A program made the position numbers and the translations under genes. Of a stretch of 64,000 bases of DNA, positions 44,655-54,284 are shown piece by piece. The stretch spans positions 4,588,001 through 4,652,000 of the forward strand of contig NZ_CP134145.1 in the NCBI RefSeq assembly GCF_031583595.1, written 5' to 3'. Under the pieces are notes generated by a model. It was not told the DNA's origin. It worked only from the letters and a program-made list of their open reading frames with translations, and did not search any database. The first letter of the stretch is position 1, and each line of letters begins with the position of its first letter. Source of the DNA: Thalassotalea psychrophila. GTDB taxonomy: Bacteria; Pseudomonadota; Gammaproteobacteria; Enterobacterales; Alteromonadaceae.

Positions 44655-44698
44655 GTAGGACCTTTATACAAATTAATCTATGCTTTAACTGGTGCTAC
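44655..44698 (+). promoter_or_regulatory. MocR-type bipartite operator upstream of the serine hydrolase gene
   Basis: GTAGGACC, 25 bases, then ACTGGTGCTAC: the same halves as the two other sites, but with ten more bases (one helical turn) between them. It lies in the 201-bp divergent region between the MocR gene and the serine hydrolase and points toward the latter, ending about 82 bases before its start codon. Confidence 0.65.
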
Positions 44699-44779
44699 AG
44701 GCTTCACTCTTTTGGCTCTATTAATTAAGTATCATAGTAATTATTATCAATTTATATAAGCATAGATTGCTCCCAGACA

Positions 44780-46507
44780 TTGGCCATAACTTTGAAAAAA
44801 TTTACTTATTTGTTGATCGTTACTGCTTTAATCCTTTTTGCTTTTGGAAAGTTTAATACTCCGCAATTACAAAAATTAACTCGCAGTGAAGCTAGCTATA
44901 CGTATCTGATGAGCGATAACGATCAAACGTTTTCAACCGCTGCATTTACAGCAACTGAAATGGCAACTCCAAGCAATTCCTTTTCAGGCCATTTACGCAT
45001 CTCAGGTAAGCCTGTATTTAGTAAAAACTATGGCGTAATTGGCGATTTTCCTAAGGGCTATACAGTATGGCCTGAGTTTGATTACGAATTTATTCAAGAA
45101 AGTAACCGGTTGATACCTGTAGATAGAGGGCATGGTTTTATTGGCAATGGTGCATGGTCTATTACTGCCGGAGTTGGTGCAGTTTGGGATGAAGTCGATG
45201 ACAAAGGTTTTTCACGGGCAGCGTTTCCATACACCATTAAACAAAATAATAGCAATTGTGAGCATAATGGTTTGGCAACATTCTTGTTTAAAGATGATGG
45301 TTCTATATCGAATGTGCATGTGCAAAATGTGGCTGAAACTTGTATTTTTGTTGGCTTCGAGTTTTATGGCACCTTATCCGCAAACTATGACGCTCATTCA
45401 GTAAGCAATGCTCACCAGGTTATCAGCGAGCGTAATATCGAAGAAGCGAATTGGATACCAACAAAACCTCTGGCCGATTTAGCGAAAGATTTTCCCGGTG
45501 TAGATATCAATAATTATGCTTATGCAATTGATGCTGACGACCTTAATGGCTATAGCATTTTAGTTGATGGCATAAGTTACATCGATGGCTGTACAACTCG
45601 TTATGGCTTGCACCCTTACTGCATGGACAAAACCGTTGGGGTATATTCTTTTACTAAATCAATTCATGCTTTTATGGCTGTGGCCGCTTTAGAATTACGT
45701 TATCCCGGTTTTAAAAGTCTGTTAATAAAAGACTTAGTACCCGAATGCCAAAATGATAATCGTTGGCTAGGAGTTACCGTAGAACATGCCTTAGATATGA
45801 CTACAGGCAATTATAAGTCTGCAGATTTTCAAGTTGATGAGAGTAGCAGAGAAATTGTTACTGGCTATTTTATCCCAACAACTCGTAAACAAAGAGCAAA
45901 GTTTTCTTGTACTGCTTGGCCTAGAAAAGTCCAACCAGGAACGCATCACGTTTACCACACCACAGATTCCGAATTAGTCGGCTACGCTGTGGCAAAATTT
46001 GCCAAGGAAAAGTTAGGTAACAATAGTGAAATGTTTAACGATATTTTGTTGCCTATTTATAATGCTATTGGCTTAAGCCATTATATTCGAGGTATTCAAC
46101 GAACCAGTGATACTAATGATGCATGGGGTGGGTATGGATTATCACTCACATTAAATGATGTAGTTAAAGTAGCAAAATTCTTACGCGATGATGCGATCAG
46201 CAGCGGTTTATTAGACCCAACTATGATTAAAGAAGTGCTTAGCGCAAATCCACATGGCTTATATGCGCACATGCCCAATCAAAACTATGACAATGGATTT
46301 TGGCGTTTTCATGTCGGTGTGGCAACCAAAATGAGTGCATGTGGTAGCAATACTCAAGTTCCTGCTATGTCTGGATTTGGTGGCAATAAAATGGTTATTT
46401 TACCGGAAGTAATAATCACCCAATTATCGGACGGTGGAAGTTACAAGACAGCAAAAACCATCGATGATATTTTTTCTCATATAAGTAATGTTTGTCCAAA
46501 AAGCTAA
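44780..46507 (+). CDS. Beta-lactamase-fold serine hydrolase, exported
   Basis: This 575-residue protein has an N-terminal hydrophobic signal or anchor (FTYLLIVTALILFAFGKF) and a C-terminal half of the beta-lactamase/penicillin-binding (class C, PF00144-like) fold. The SxxK motif is Ser290-x-x-Lys293 (YSFTKSIHAF), and YHTTDSELVGYA stands in the place of the usual YxN motif (a Y-x-T variant). The N-terminal half (about 50-270) is an unrecognised extension. It may act as an esterase, amidase or peptidase outside the cytoplasm. The start is TTG at 44780 or a second TTG at 44792, neither with a clear ribosome-binding site. A MocR-type operator lies upstream; the penicillin-acylase-like gene follows after 113 bases. 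Confidence 0.8.
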   Translation: MAITLKKFTYLLIVTALILFAFGKFNTPQLQKLTRSEASYTYLMSDNDQTFSTAAFTATEMATPSNSFSGHLRISGKPVFSKNYGVIGDFPKGYTVWPEFDYEFIQESNRLIPVDRGHGFIGNGAWSITAGVGAVWDEVDDKGFSRAAFPYTIKQNNSNCEHNGLATFLFKDDGSISNVHVQNVAETCIFVGFEFYGTLSANYDAHSVSNAHQVISERNIEEANWIPTKPLADLAKDFPGVDINNYAYAIDADDLNGYSILVDGISYIDGCTTRYGLHPYCMDKTVGVYSFTKSIHAFMAVAALELRYPGFKSLLIKDLVPECQNDNRWLGVTVEHALDMTTGNYKSADFQVDESSREIVTGYFIPTTRKQRAKFSCTAWPRKVQPGTHHVYHTTDSELVGYAVAKFAKEKLGNNSEMFNDILLPIYNAIGLSHYIRGIQRTSDTNDAWGGYGLSLTLNDVVKVAKFLRDDAISSGLLDPTMIKEVLSANPHGLYAHMPNQNYDNGFWRFHVGVATKMSACGSNTQVPAMSGFGGNKMVILPEVIITQLSDGGSYKTAKTIDDIFSHISNVCPKS

Positions 46508-46620
46508 TTTAGTTTATTTCTATGATAGCGCGTATGATTATTTGCGTTCTATCACTTCTTGAAATACCAATACATTGCCGTTAGTCTTAACCCATATTTC
46601 ATTGAAGGATTCTGCCTGCT

Positions 46621-48831
46621 ATGTCCATGTTGCCTCAGTTAAAACTCATTCCATTTATCATTCTCAGTTTAATCATTGCTCTAACTGGTTGCTCTCCTGT
46701 TGAAACAGAACAAACCAATACAGAACGTTGGGAAAGCCAAGCGAAAACTATAACCATCATGCGTGACGAATGGGGCATTCCGCACGTGTACGGCAAAACT
46801 GATGCTGATGCAGTATTTGGTATGGTGTATGCGCAAGCCGAAGATGACTTTAACCGCATCGAAATAAATTATTTAAATGCCATGGGGCGCTTAGCCGAAG
46901 CAGAAGGTGAGTCGGCTCTTTATCGTGATTTACGGATGAAGTTGTTTATCAACTCTGAACAGTTGAAAAAACAGTTTGAGATCAGTCCTGAACCAATGAA
47001 GAAACTCATGGTTGCCTTTGCTGACGGTTTAAATTATTACTTGCACAAACACCCGGAAGTTACGCCTAAAGTGATCACCCATTTTGAACCTTGGATGGCT
47101 CTATCATTTACCGAAGGCTCTATCGGAGGCGATATCGAAAGAGTAAATTTAGCTGATCTGGAAGATTTTTATGAAGGCAATAAGTCTGCGAGTTTAGCGA
47201 TGAACAAGCCTTTCCCACATGCAGAGCCAACTGGCTCAAACGGTTTTGCCATTGCGCCAAGCAATAGTGCTACAGGTAATGCATTACTCTTAATTAACCC
47301 GCACACTTCATTTTACTTTCGCGCAGAAATGCATATGGTTAGCGAAGAGGGTTTAAATGCCTATGGCGCAGTAACGTGGGGCCAGTTCTTTATTTATCAG
47401 GGCTTTAATAGCAAAACCGGTTGGATGCATACATCAAGCGGCGCCGACGCCATTGACTGGTATGAAGAAGATATCGTTAAAAAAGATGATGGCGTTTATT
47501 ATCGCTACGACAATGAGTTGAAAAAACTTACATCAAAGGTAATTGATCTGCCTTATAAAACCGATAAAGGCATGAAAACTAAGCAAGTAACCGCCTACTT
47601 TACTCATCACGGACCCATTATAGCCGGCACTGATAATAAATGGCTCAGCATTAAACTAATGAACGAGCCCGTTAAAGCATTACAACAATCTTATTTACGC
47701 ACCAAAACTACAGATTACGAAAACTATAAAGAATCCATGCGCTTTCATACCAACTCATCAAACAATACTGTTTATGCCGACAATAGCGGCAACATTGCGT
47801 ATTTTCATGGTAATTTCATTCCTAAACGCGACACAAACTTCAATTGGAACAAACCAGTTGATGGCAGTAACTCGGCAACAGAGTGGCAAGGGTTACATAG
47901 CATTGAAGAAACGGTTGGTATTTTAAATCCGCCAACGGGTTGGTTGCAAAATACCAACAACTGGCCTTATTCTGTAATTGGTGAAGCTAGCCCTAAGCAA
48001 AGTGACTTCCCTAGCTATATGGCCACATTCCCAGAGAATTATCGAGGTATTAATGCAGTACAAATATTGAAAGATAAAAAAGACTTCACCATCGATAGTC
48101 TAATTACAGCGGCCTATGATCCACACCTTGCTGCATTTGACGCATTATTACCGGTATTATTTGAGCAATATGAATTATTAAAAGATATTGAAAAAACTGT
48201 ATTTAATCAGCAAATTGAATTACTTAAAGCATGGGATAGAAAGTCCAATATTGACAGTAAAGCAACGTCGTTAGCCATATTTTGGGGGCGAGAATTACGA
48301 GAACAAGCATTAGCTGATGAACAAGGCCTAGCGAGCTATAAAGCTAGAGGTATTACTTTTGATCAGTACATGTTAGAAGTTGCTAATAATATCGGCATAC
48401 AAAGCTTGAAGGTTGCCGCTCATAAACTTACATCATACTTTGGTCAATGGGATACTCCTTGGGGTGAGATAAATCGCTTTCAGCGTTTAACTGGTGATAT
48501 CGTGCAGCCATTTGATGATTCAGAGCCGAGTTATCCTGTTGGCTTCGCCTCTTCACGTTGGGGATCTTTAGCCGCATATGGTCAACGTACTTTCAACAAC
48601 ACCAAAAAGATTTATGGTACCCGCGGCAACAGTTTTGTTGCAGTAGTTGAGTTTGGCGACAAGGTAAAAGCAAAAGCTATTACTGCTGGTGGTCAAAGCG
48701 GAAATCCAGAATCTCCACACTTTAATGATCAAGCCGAACTATATTCTCAAGGTAAATTACGAGCAGTTCATTATTATCTTGAAGATGTGAAAAAGGCGGC
48801 AAAACGTAGTTATTATCCTGGGGAAAATTAA
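46621..48831 (+). CDS. Penicillin-acylase-family Ntn-hydrolase, lipoprotein
   Basis: This 736-residue enzyme is of the penicillin G acylase / acyl-homoserine-lactone acylase family. It has a lipoprotein signal (LTGC, Cys24), so the enzyme is anchored in the periplasm. The autocatalytic cleavage site is Gly205/Ser206 (EPTGSNGFAIAPS): Ser206 becomes the N-terminal nucleophile of the beta subunit. The alpha-subunit motif RDEWGIPHVYG, NPHTSFYFRAEMH and FTHHGPII are all present. It should hydrolyse an N-acyl amide. Possible substrates include acyl-homoserine lactones, penicillin-like compounds and N-acyl peptides. It follows the serine hydrolase on the same strand and probably belongs to the same regulon. 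Confidence 0.9.
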   Translation: MSMLPQLKLIPFIILSLIIALTGCSPVETEQTNTERWESQAKTITIMRDEWGIPHVYGKTDADAVFGMVYAQAEDDFNRIEINYLNAMGRLAEAEGESALYRDLRMKLFINSEQLKKQFEISPEPMKKLMVAFADGLNYYLHKHPEVTPKVITHFEPWMALSFTEGSIGGDIERVNLADLEDFYEGNKSASLAMNKPFPHAEPTGSNGFAIAPSNSATGNALLLINPHTSFYFRAEMHMVSEEGLNAYGAVTWGQFFIYQGFNSKTGWMHTSSGADAIDWYEEDIVKKDDGVYYRYDNELKKLTSKVIDLPYKTDKGMKTKQVTAYFTHHGPIIAGTDNKWLSIKLMNEPVKALQQSYLRTKTTDYENYKESMRFHTNSSNNTVYADNSGNIAYFHGNFIPKRDTNFNWNKPVDGSNSATEWQGLHSIEETVGILNPPTGWLQNTNNWPYSVIGEASPKQSDFPSYMATFPENYRGINAVQILKDKKDFTIDSLITAAYDPHLAAFDALLPVLFEQYELLKDIEKTVFNQQIELLKAWDRKSNIDSKATSLAIFWGRELREQALADEQGLASYKARGITFDQYMLEVANNIGIQSLKVAAHKLTSYFGQWDTPWGEINRFQRLTGDIVQPFDDSEPSYPVGFASSRWGSLAAYGQRTFNNTKKIYGTRGNSFVAVVEFGDKVKAKAITAGGQSGNPESPHFNDQAELYSQGKLRAVHYYLEDVKKAAKRSYYPGEN

Positions 48832-49036
48832 ACTAAGTGCTTTTTTACTGCCTTGAACAATTTGGATTTTCTCTATTCAATTATACTATTTCGGCTGACA
48901 AATCACATAAACATTGGAGTATATGAACTTATATAAATAATACATAAAAATTTAATAACTATTTGATAAATATTAAATTGTTATTTATTTAAGGCACTGA
49001 CATATTGGACATTCCAAATTTGTACAAAGGATTGTC

Positions 49037-51718
49037 ATGCCTAAAGCTCTTAATTTCAAAAGCATATTTTGCTTCACCTTACTTTTCCTAGTAACCGCTT
49101 GTGGAGGTTCAGAATCGAACAGTAAAGCTGAACCTCAACAAATTTTAATCGATACTGATGGCGATGGGATCAGTGATGATAATGATGCCGACATTGATGG
49201 CGACAGCGTATTAAATGATGATGACGCATTTCCGTTAAATTCAAAAGAGTCTGTGGATACCGATGGTGACGGTATCGGAAATAACGTCGATACCGACATT
49301 GATGGCGACGGCGTATTAAATGATGATGACGCATTTCCGTTAAATTCAAAAGAGTCTGTGGATACCGATGGTGACGGTATCGGAAATAACGTCGATACCG
49401 ACATTGATGGCGACGGCGTATTAAATGATGATGACGCATTTCCGTTAAATTCAAAAGAGTCTGTGGATACCGATGGTGACGGCATAGGAAATAATGCCGA
49501 TACTGACATTGATGACGACGGCGTATTAAATAATGATGACGCACTTCCGTTAAATGCAACAGAGTCTGTTGATACCGATGGTGACGGTATCGGTAATAAT
49601 ACCGATACTGACATTGATGGCGACGGCGTATTAAATAATGATGATGTATTTCCGTTCAATTCAACAGAGTCTGTTGATACCGATGGTGACGGCATAGGGA
49701 ATAACGCCGATACTGATATTGATGACGACGGCGTATTAAATGATGATGACGCACTTCCGTTAAATGCAACAGAGTCTGTTGATACCGATGGTGACGGTAT
49801 CGGTAATAATACCGATACTGACATTGATGGCGACGGCGTATTAAATGATGATGACTTATTTCCTCTAGATGCAACAGAGTCTGTTGATACTGATGGAGAT
49901 GGTATCGGTGATAATAGTGATCATTATCCAAATGATCCTGACTATTACTTGGTTCCAAGTAAAATAAGTGAAGTGAAAATTTTCGATGTAAACTTTGCTC
50001 AATGTCTTGCTGAACAATACCCTGAGGATACGAACCTAACTGCGGTGACTACTTTAAGATGTTACGGGTATGGTATTTCTGATATCCGTGGTATTGAAGA
50101 ATTTAAATATATAGAGCATCTTAGTTTCTTAAAGAATGAACTAGTTGATTTGTCGCCTATTAATAATTTGATTAGTTTGAAAATTTTACAAGTGTCAAAC
50201 AATCAAGTTGAAAATCTATCACCTATTAAAAACCTGATTAATTTAGAAAGGCTAGATGCCTATGGCAATGAAATTGAAGATATTAGTGTACTGGCTAATT
50301 TAGAAAATTTAAGAACTCTATACACATCTTCTAATCAGATTTCCGATGTATCGCCTTTGGCTGAATTAAAGCATTTAAAGTTTGTAAGCTTACAAGGCAA
50401 TAATATCAGTAATTTATATCCACTGTTAAATTACAACACCCCTATCGAAACTCTGAATGTTGGAAATAACCCAATTTTTTGCGAACTAGATGTCAAGTTT
50501 TACAGTGTGGTACGTCAATATGCTGGTTTATCCTTCAGTAATGAAGATTGTGTAGCAGATATTGACTCGGATGAAGATGGCATTTATGACTACGCCGAAA
50601 ACTATTATGGTTTGGATGCCAACAATGCTAGCGATGGTTTAATGGACTTAGATGAAGATGGTTTATCAAATTTGCAGGAGTTCAAGTTAGATACGCGTAT
50701 TGATTTAGCCGATACCGATGGTGATAACGTTAACGATCTTGATGATTACTACCCCTTAGACGAACAATTTCAGTTAGCTCCTATTCAAGTAAAAGATTTA
50801 AGTTTCCTTGACCCTAATCTAGACCAGTGCATTAAAAATAAATTTTACGGCGAAATGCTTTTAACCGATATAACAACTATTGAGTGTCATAGTAAGGTAA
50901 TAATAAATCTTCGCGGTCTCGACAAATTATATCTTGGCAGTGGCTTTACTTCGCTTAGTTTAAAAGCAAACCGTATTAAAGATGCTTCTCCCCTAGCCAT
51001 AATGAGTGATCTAACCTATTTGTCTTTAGAAAATAATTTGATTGATGATCTTCGCTTTGTTGAAAACCTAACCGAGTTGGCTGATTTATCTTTAGAATCA
51101 AATCGATTAGAAGATATTACCGAATTAGCAAATTTAGTTAATTTAGGGGTTTTGAATTTAGAAAGAAATCAAATCTTTGATATCAGTCCTCTAGCCGATT
51201 TGGAGTTCTTAAATATTCTTAATTTAAACAGTAATAGAATTTCTTCTCTACCCAACATTTCAGGCTTAGTTAGCTTATCAGGGTTGTATTTGGCCGGGAA
51301 TGATATTACTAATATTGAAAGCTTATCTTCTCTGACCACCTTAACAAGTCTTGGTTTGGGTATGAATTTTGACCTGGGCTATACGGCGGACGCTCTTGCT
51401 CCTTTATCAGGGTTGGTTGAATTAACAGAATTAGGCTTATATGCCAACCATGTGTCTGATATTAGTGCATTATCGACATTAAACAAACTTACCTATTTGT
51501 ATATCAATAAAAATCAGATTAGTGATATTAGCGCATTAGCGGCAATGGAAGATTTAATTTACCTTGATTTTAGTGAAAATAATATAAGTGATATCTCAAC
51601 AGTGATCTCTCTGGCTGAGTCTTTTGAAATGCTTGATACGGTTGTATTGTTTACTAATCCCATACCGAGTGAAGATAAAGAAACATTAAGAGCACTGGTT
51701 GATACTGTAAGGTACTAA
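49037..51718 (+). CDS. Lipoprotein with calcium-binding (TSP3-type) repeats and leucine-rich repeats
   Basis: This 893-residue lipoprotein has lipobox VTAC (Cys22). Residues about 35-300 are tandem D-x-D-G-D-G-I/V-x-N/D-x-x-D repeats of the thrombospondin type-3 kind, period 35 residues, which bind calcium. Residues about 340-480 and 620-890 hold internalin-like leucine-rich repeats (22-residue units such as NLINLERLDAYGNEIEDIS). A short second calcium-repeat block lies between them. The protein is predicted to be surface-attached and to bind other proteins or cells. AAGGA precedes the ATG. It stands alone between the acylase gene and a terminator. Expansion or contraction of the DNA repeat could vary the protein length. 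Confidence 0.88.
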   Translation: MPKALNFKSIFCFTLLFLVTACGGSESNSKAEPQQILIDTDGDGISDDNDADIDGDSVLNDDDAFPLNSKESVDTDGDGIGNNVDTDIDGDGVLNDDDAFPLNSKESVDTDGDGIGNNVDTDIDGDGVLNDDDAFPLNSKESVDTDGDGIGNNADTDIDDDGVLNNDDALPLNATESVDTDGDGIGNNTDTDIDGDGVLNNDDVFPFNSTESVDTDGDGIGNNADTDIDDDGVLNDDDALPLNATESVDTDGDGIGNNTDTDIDGDGVLNDDDLFPLDATESVDTDGDGIGDNSDHYPNDPDYYLVPSKISEVKIFDVNFAQCLAEQYPEDTNLTAVTTLRCYGYGISDIRGIEEFKYIEHLSFLKNELVDLSPINNLISLKILQVSNNQVENLSPIKNLINLERLDAYGNEIEDISVLANLENLRTLYTSSNQISDVSPLAELKHLKFVSLQGNNISNLYPLLNYNTPIETLNVGNNPIFCELDVKFYSVVRQYAGLSFSNEDCVADIDSDEDGIYDYAENYYGLDANNASDGLMDLDEDGLSNLQEFKLDTRIDLADTDGDNVNDLDDYYPLDEQFQLAPIQVKDLSFLDPNLDQCIKNKFYGEMLLTDITTIECHSKVIINLRGLDKLYLGSGFTSLSLKANRIKDASPLAIMSDLTYLSLENNLIDDLRFVENLTELADLSLESNRLEDITELANLVNLGVLNLERNQIFDISPLADLEFLNILNLNSNRISSLPNISGLVSLSGLYLAGNDITNIESLSSLTTLTSLGLGMNFDLGYTADALAPLSGLVELTELGLYANHVSDISALSTLNKLTYLYINKNQISDISALAAMEDLIYLDFSENNISDISTVISLAESFEMLDTVVLFTNPIPSEDKETLRALVDTVRY
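49156..49914. repeat. 105-bp tandem repeat encoding the calcium-binding repeats
   Basis: The phrase TTAAATGATGATGACG and its variants recurs every 105 bases at 49211, 49316, 49421, 49526, 49631, 49736 and 49841. The units starting near 49211 and 49316 are almost identical at nucleotide level. Units 4-5 and 6-7 form a 210-bp higher-order repeat, since units 4 and 6 match closely. The period is a multiple of three, so slippage would keep the frame. Confidence 0.9.
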
Positions 51719-51769
51719 TTATTATCCATGTGAACAGTATCAACGAAGCGCGTAAATCTTAGTAAAACA

Positions 51770-51801
51770 AAAAATTCCCTAGCAAGTGCTAGGGAATTTT
51801 T
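51770..51801. terminator. Bidirectional terminator
   Basis: A 14-bp perfect stem (AAAAATTCCCTAGC and its complement) with loop AAGT lies between the convergent repeat lipoprotein and hmp genes, with A- and T-tracts at both ends. Confidence 0.9.
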
Positions 51802-51827
51802 CTTTTTAACGTACTAAAATGTAACGT

Positions 51828-53009
51828 CTAAAGTGCAGCGTGCGGACCAAATACTTCGTAATGCACTCTATCTTCGCTAACCCCTAAAGTAAGCAATTGT
51901 TGTTTGGCAAACTGCATAAATGGAATAGGGCCACATAAATAAAAATCACCATTACCCAATGGTAAATCTTGCGTTGATAAATCCATTACCCCATGACCAA
52001 TATTCTCATTGTCACTTTCTTCATTACGATACCAAGTGAACTGTTGCCAAGGGTTATCAGTGGTAAGCTGTTGCACTCGCTGAGCAAATGAGTGTTGCTC
52101 TGAGTTTTCACAAGCATGTAAATAATGAACTTTTTCATCGTATTTATCAGCAGCTAAAGTCTCTAAAATAGATTGCATCGGCGTTATACCAACACCAGCA
52201 GAAAGCAGTACTACAGGTGCTTTTCTATCAACGAAGTAGAAGTCTCCTGCTGGAGCATATAAATTAACTTCATCACCTACATTTAAGCCATCGTGTAAGT
52301 AATTTGACACCACTCCAGGTACACCATTAACCTCACGTTTAACTGAAATGCGATAGGTTTTACCATTTGCGGCCGTTGACAATGAATATTGACGGATCTC
52401 TTTGTACTCAGCGCCCGTTGGCGTTACTTCTACGCCAAGGTATTGGCCTGGAACATAGTCAATAACAGGCTGACCGTCGACCGGCGCGAACACAAAACTT
52501 TTCACCAATTCAGACTCAATATTTTTCTCTTTGATAACAAATTTTCGCGTACCAGCCCAGCCGCCAAAACTTGCTGAGCGTAATTTATAAAGTTCACTTT
52601 CGCGTGAGATAAAAATTTGCGCTAAAAATAAGTAAGCTTGGGTCCAGGCATCTTCAACGTCAGGTGTAAATGCTTCTGTCGCTAATTCGCGCAGTGTTTC
52701 AATTAAGTGCATGCCAACAATTTCATAGTGCTTTGCCTGAATATTAAAACTGGTATGTTTTTGCGCAATACGTTCTACTGCGGTAGTTAATGCCGCTAGA
52801 TTATCAATATTTTTTGCATAGGCTGCTATCGCCTCAAATAACGCGACTTGTTGGCGACCAGTATGTTGATTAGACATATTGAAAATATCTTGCAGTTCAG
52901 GGTTTTGAGAAAACATTCTTTTATAAAAATGGTTGGTAAGCGCTGAGCCGGCATTTTCTAATAAAGGGATGGTACTTTTTATGATGCTAATATGTGCGTC
53001 TGTTAACAT
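51828..53009 (-). CDS. hmp: Flavohemoglobin, nitric oxide dioxygenase
   Basis: This 393-residue enzyme converts NO and O2 to nitrate with NADH. The globin domain (about 1-140) has distal-pocket and proximal-His regions (KHTSFNIQAKHYEIVGMHLIE). The FAD domain has RQYSLSTAANG and the NAD domain has LLSAGVGITPM and YLCGPIPFM. All three domains are complete and the length is typical. It is the last gene of the minus-strand operon after nnrS (45-bp gap) and the small membrane protein, transcribed from the sigma-54 promoter opposite norR. It has its own GGAG ribosome-binding site. Confidence 0.96.
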   Translation of the reverse strand: MLTDAHISIIKSTIPLLENAGSALTNHFYKRMFSQNPELQDIFNMSNQHTGRQQVALFEAIAAYAKNIDNLAALTTAVERIAQKHTSFNIQAKHYEIVGMHLIETLRELATEAFTPDVEDAWTQAYLFLAQIFISRESELYKLRSASFGGWAGTRKFVIKEKNIESELVKSFVFAPVDGQPVIDYVPGQYLGVEVTPTGAEYKEIRQYSLSTAANGKTYRISVKREVNGVPGVVSNYLHDGLNVGDEVNLYAPAGDFYFVDRKAPVVLLSAGVGITPMQSILETLAADKYDEKVHYLHACENSEQHSFAQRVQQLTTDNPWQQFTWYRNEESDNENIGHGVMDLSTQDLPLGNGDFYLCGPIPFMQFAKQQLLTLGVSEDRVHYEVFGPHAAL

Positions 53010-53054
53010 GAATACTCCGAAGTATTGTTAGTAGTAATGTAAATAATAAAAAAA

Positions 53055-54284
53055 TTAAGATCTAGGTTTTGATAAAATTGGGCTATAAATAGTTAAAAAG
53101 ATCACACTGGCGAAAATCCACAAAGTGGTACTTAGGTGCCAAGCGAGTTGGTACTCTTGTATTAAAGGTAGAAATACTCGAACAAGTGCGGCAGAAAAAA
53201 TAAGTATGAAGCTAATAGGAACAGCTTTATGAGTTTTTAAAGCTCGACCAGTATGACCAAGTGATACTCTACTCATCATGGCAATAATCATTAATGCCAT
53301 AGCGCCTATCGTTATTAAATGTAGTGCATCATTAAATTGCAGGTAAGGTTGTAAGTAACTTGAACCTAGAAGAATTAAACCAAAGCCTAAACAAAAATAA
53401 GACAAATGCAGTGACCATAGCAATGGCACATTAACGGTTACCGTGCTGTGCCAAAAGGCTAAGCGAACTATATGCAACAGGCCACTTGCTATCATCAAAA
53501 CAGCAGGTGTAAAAGGCAAACTGATAAACTTCCCAACGAAAAATACACTAATGCCAGCAATAGAAGTCACTAGTAACATAGGCGTTAAGAAAAACGGCGT
53601 GGTTATTTTTCCTATACGAGTTGCAGCTGTAGTAAAAAATGGAATAACACGACCGCCCATAATACCCATCATTAAACCAAACATTAGCACTACTGTTTTG
53701 GCAAAATGCAACGATAAGTCAGTCCTGCCATTTAAATCAAAAAGCAGCACGCCTAAATTCAGTAACATCAATGCACTTAATAGCGGGATAAATAAGTAAT
53801 TACGACGATTTTTTGCCTTTAATGTGAGTTTGGCAAAAACGCTTATTACACTCAACCACCAAACAGATTGCAGTATTACACCTAAATAAACCGAGTTACT
53901 GGAATTTACTAGTAAACAAATACGCACTAAAAACCACAACACCAACAAAGCGATTACAGGTAAACCTTTAATACTAGCTTGGCCCGTCCAAGTTTGAACA
54001 GCAGTTAATATAAAGCCAACGGCAACCGTTGCGCCAAAAGCAAACAACATTTCATGTACGTGCCATACCGTTATTGATAATTCGCCGTTAAGAAAACTAA
54101 TATTGCCACTTAAGTGTGCAGACCACAGAGCAAGAGATACCATTGAAGCTAATACTGCGCACAAGAAAAATGAGCGAAACGGTAAATCAAATAAAGCATG
54201 TTTTGTTAACTTGGTGAATGTACTATGTTGACTGTTAGCATCATGCTGCAGTTGTTGTAATTCAGGGTCATTAATAGAAATCAT
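53055..54284 (-). CDS. nnrS: NnrS family multi-pass membrane protein
   Basis: This 409-residue, about 12-helix inner-membrane protein is of the NnrS family, linked to protection from nitric oxide stress. Hallmarks are the early W-H-V-H-E-M-L-F-A-F-G block, the A-V-Q-T-W-T-G-Q segment and M-G-G-R-V-I-P-F-F in the centre. NnrS proteins bind heme and copper in studied species and counter NO-damaged iron metabolism. The ATG directly abuts the stop codon of the small membrane-protein gene upstream, so they are translationally coupled. It is the middle gene of the NorR-controlled operon. Confidence 0.92.
   Translation of the reverse strand: MISINDPELQQLQHDANSQHSTFTKLTKHALFDLPFRSFFLCAVLASMVSLALWSAHLSGNISFLNGELSITVWHVHEMLFAFGATVAVGFILTAVQTWTGQASIKGLPVIALLVLWFLVRICLLVNSSNSVYLGVILQSVWWLSVISVFAKLTLKAKNRRNYLFIPLLSALMLLNLGVLLFDLNGRTDLSLHFAKTVVLMFGLMMGIMGGRVIPFFTTAATRIGKITTPFFLTPMLLVTSIAGISVFFVGKFISLPFTPAVLMIASGLLHIVRLAFWHSTVTVNVPLLWSLHLSYFCLGFGLILLGSSYLQPYLQFNDALHLITIGAMALMIIAMMSRVSLGHTGRALKTHKAVPISFILIFSAALVRVFLPLIQEYQLAWHLSTTLWIFASVIFLTIYSPILSKPRS

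Noticed and set aside
46520..46560. Possible terminator between the serine hydrolase and the penicillin-acylase-type gene
   Set aside because: Only about five base pairs form, with mismatches and no U-run, so there is no support for a break in the transcript.
49156..49914. Regular repeats that might suggest a CRISPR array
   Set aside because: The units are contiguous, 105 bp long and coding, with no unique spacers and no cas genes.
49135..49958. Three long minus-strand ORFs rich in Ser/His/Arg over the repeat region
   Set aside because: They are antisense products of the 105-bp repeat; the plus-strand calcium-binding repeats explain the open frames.
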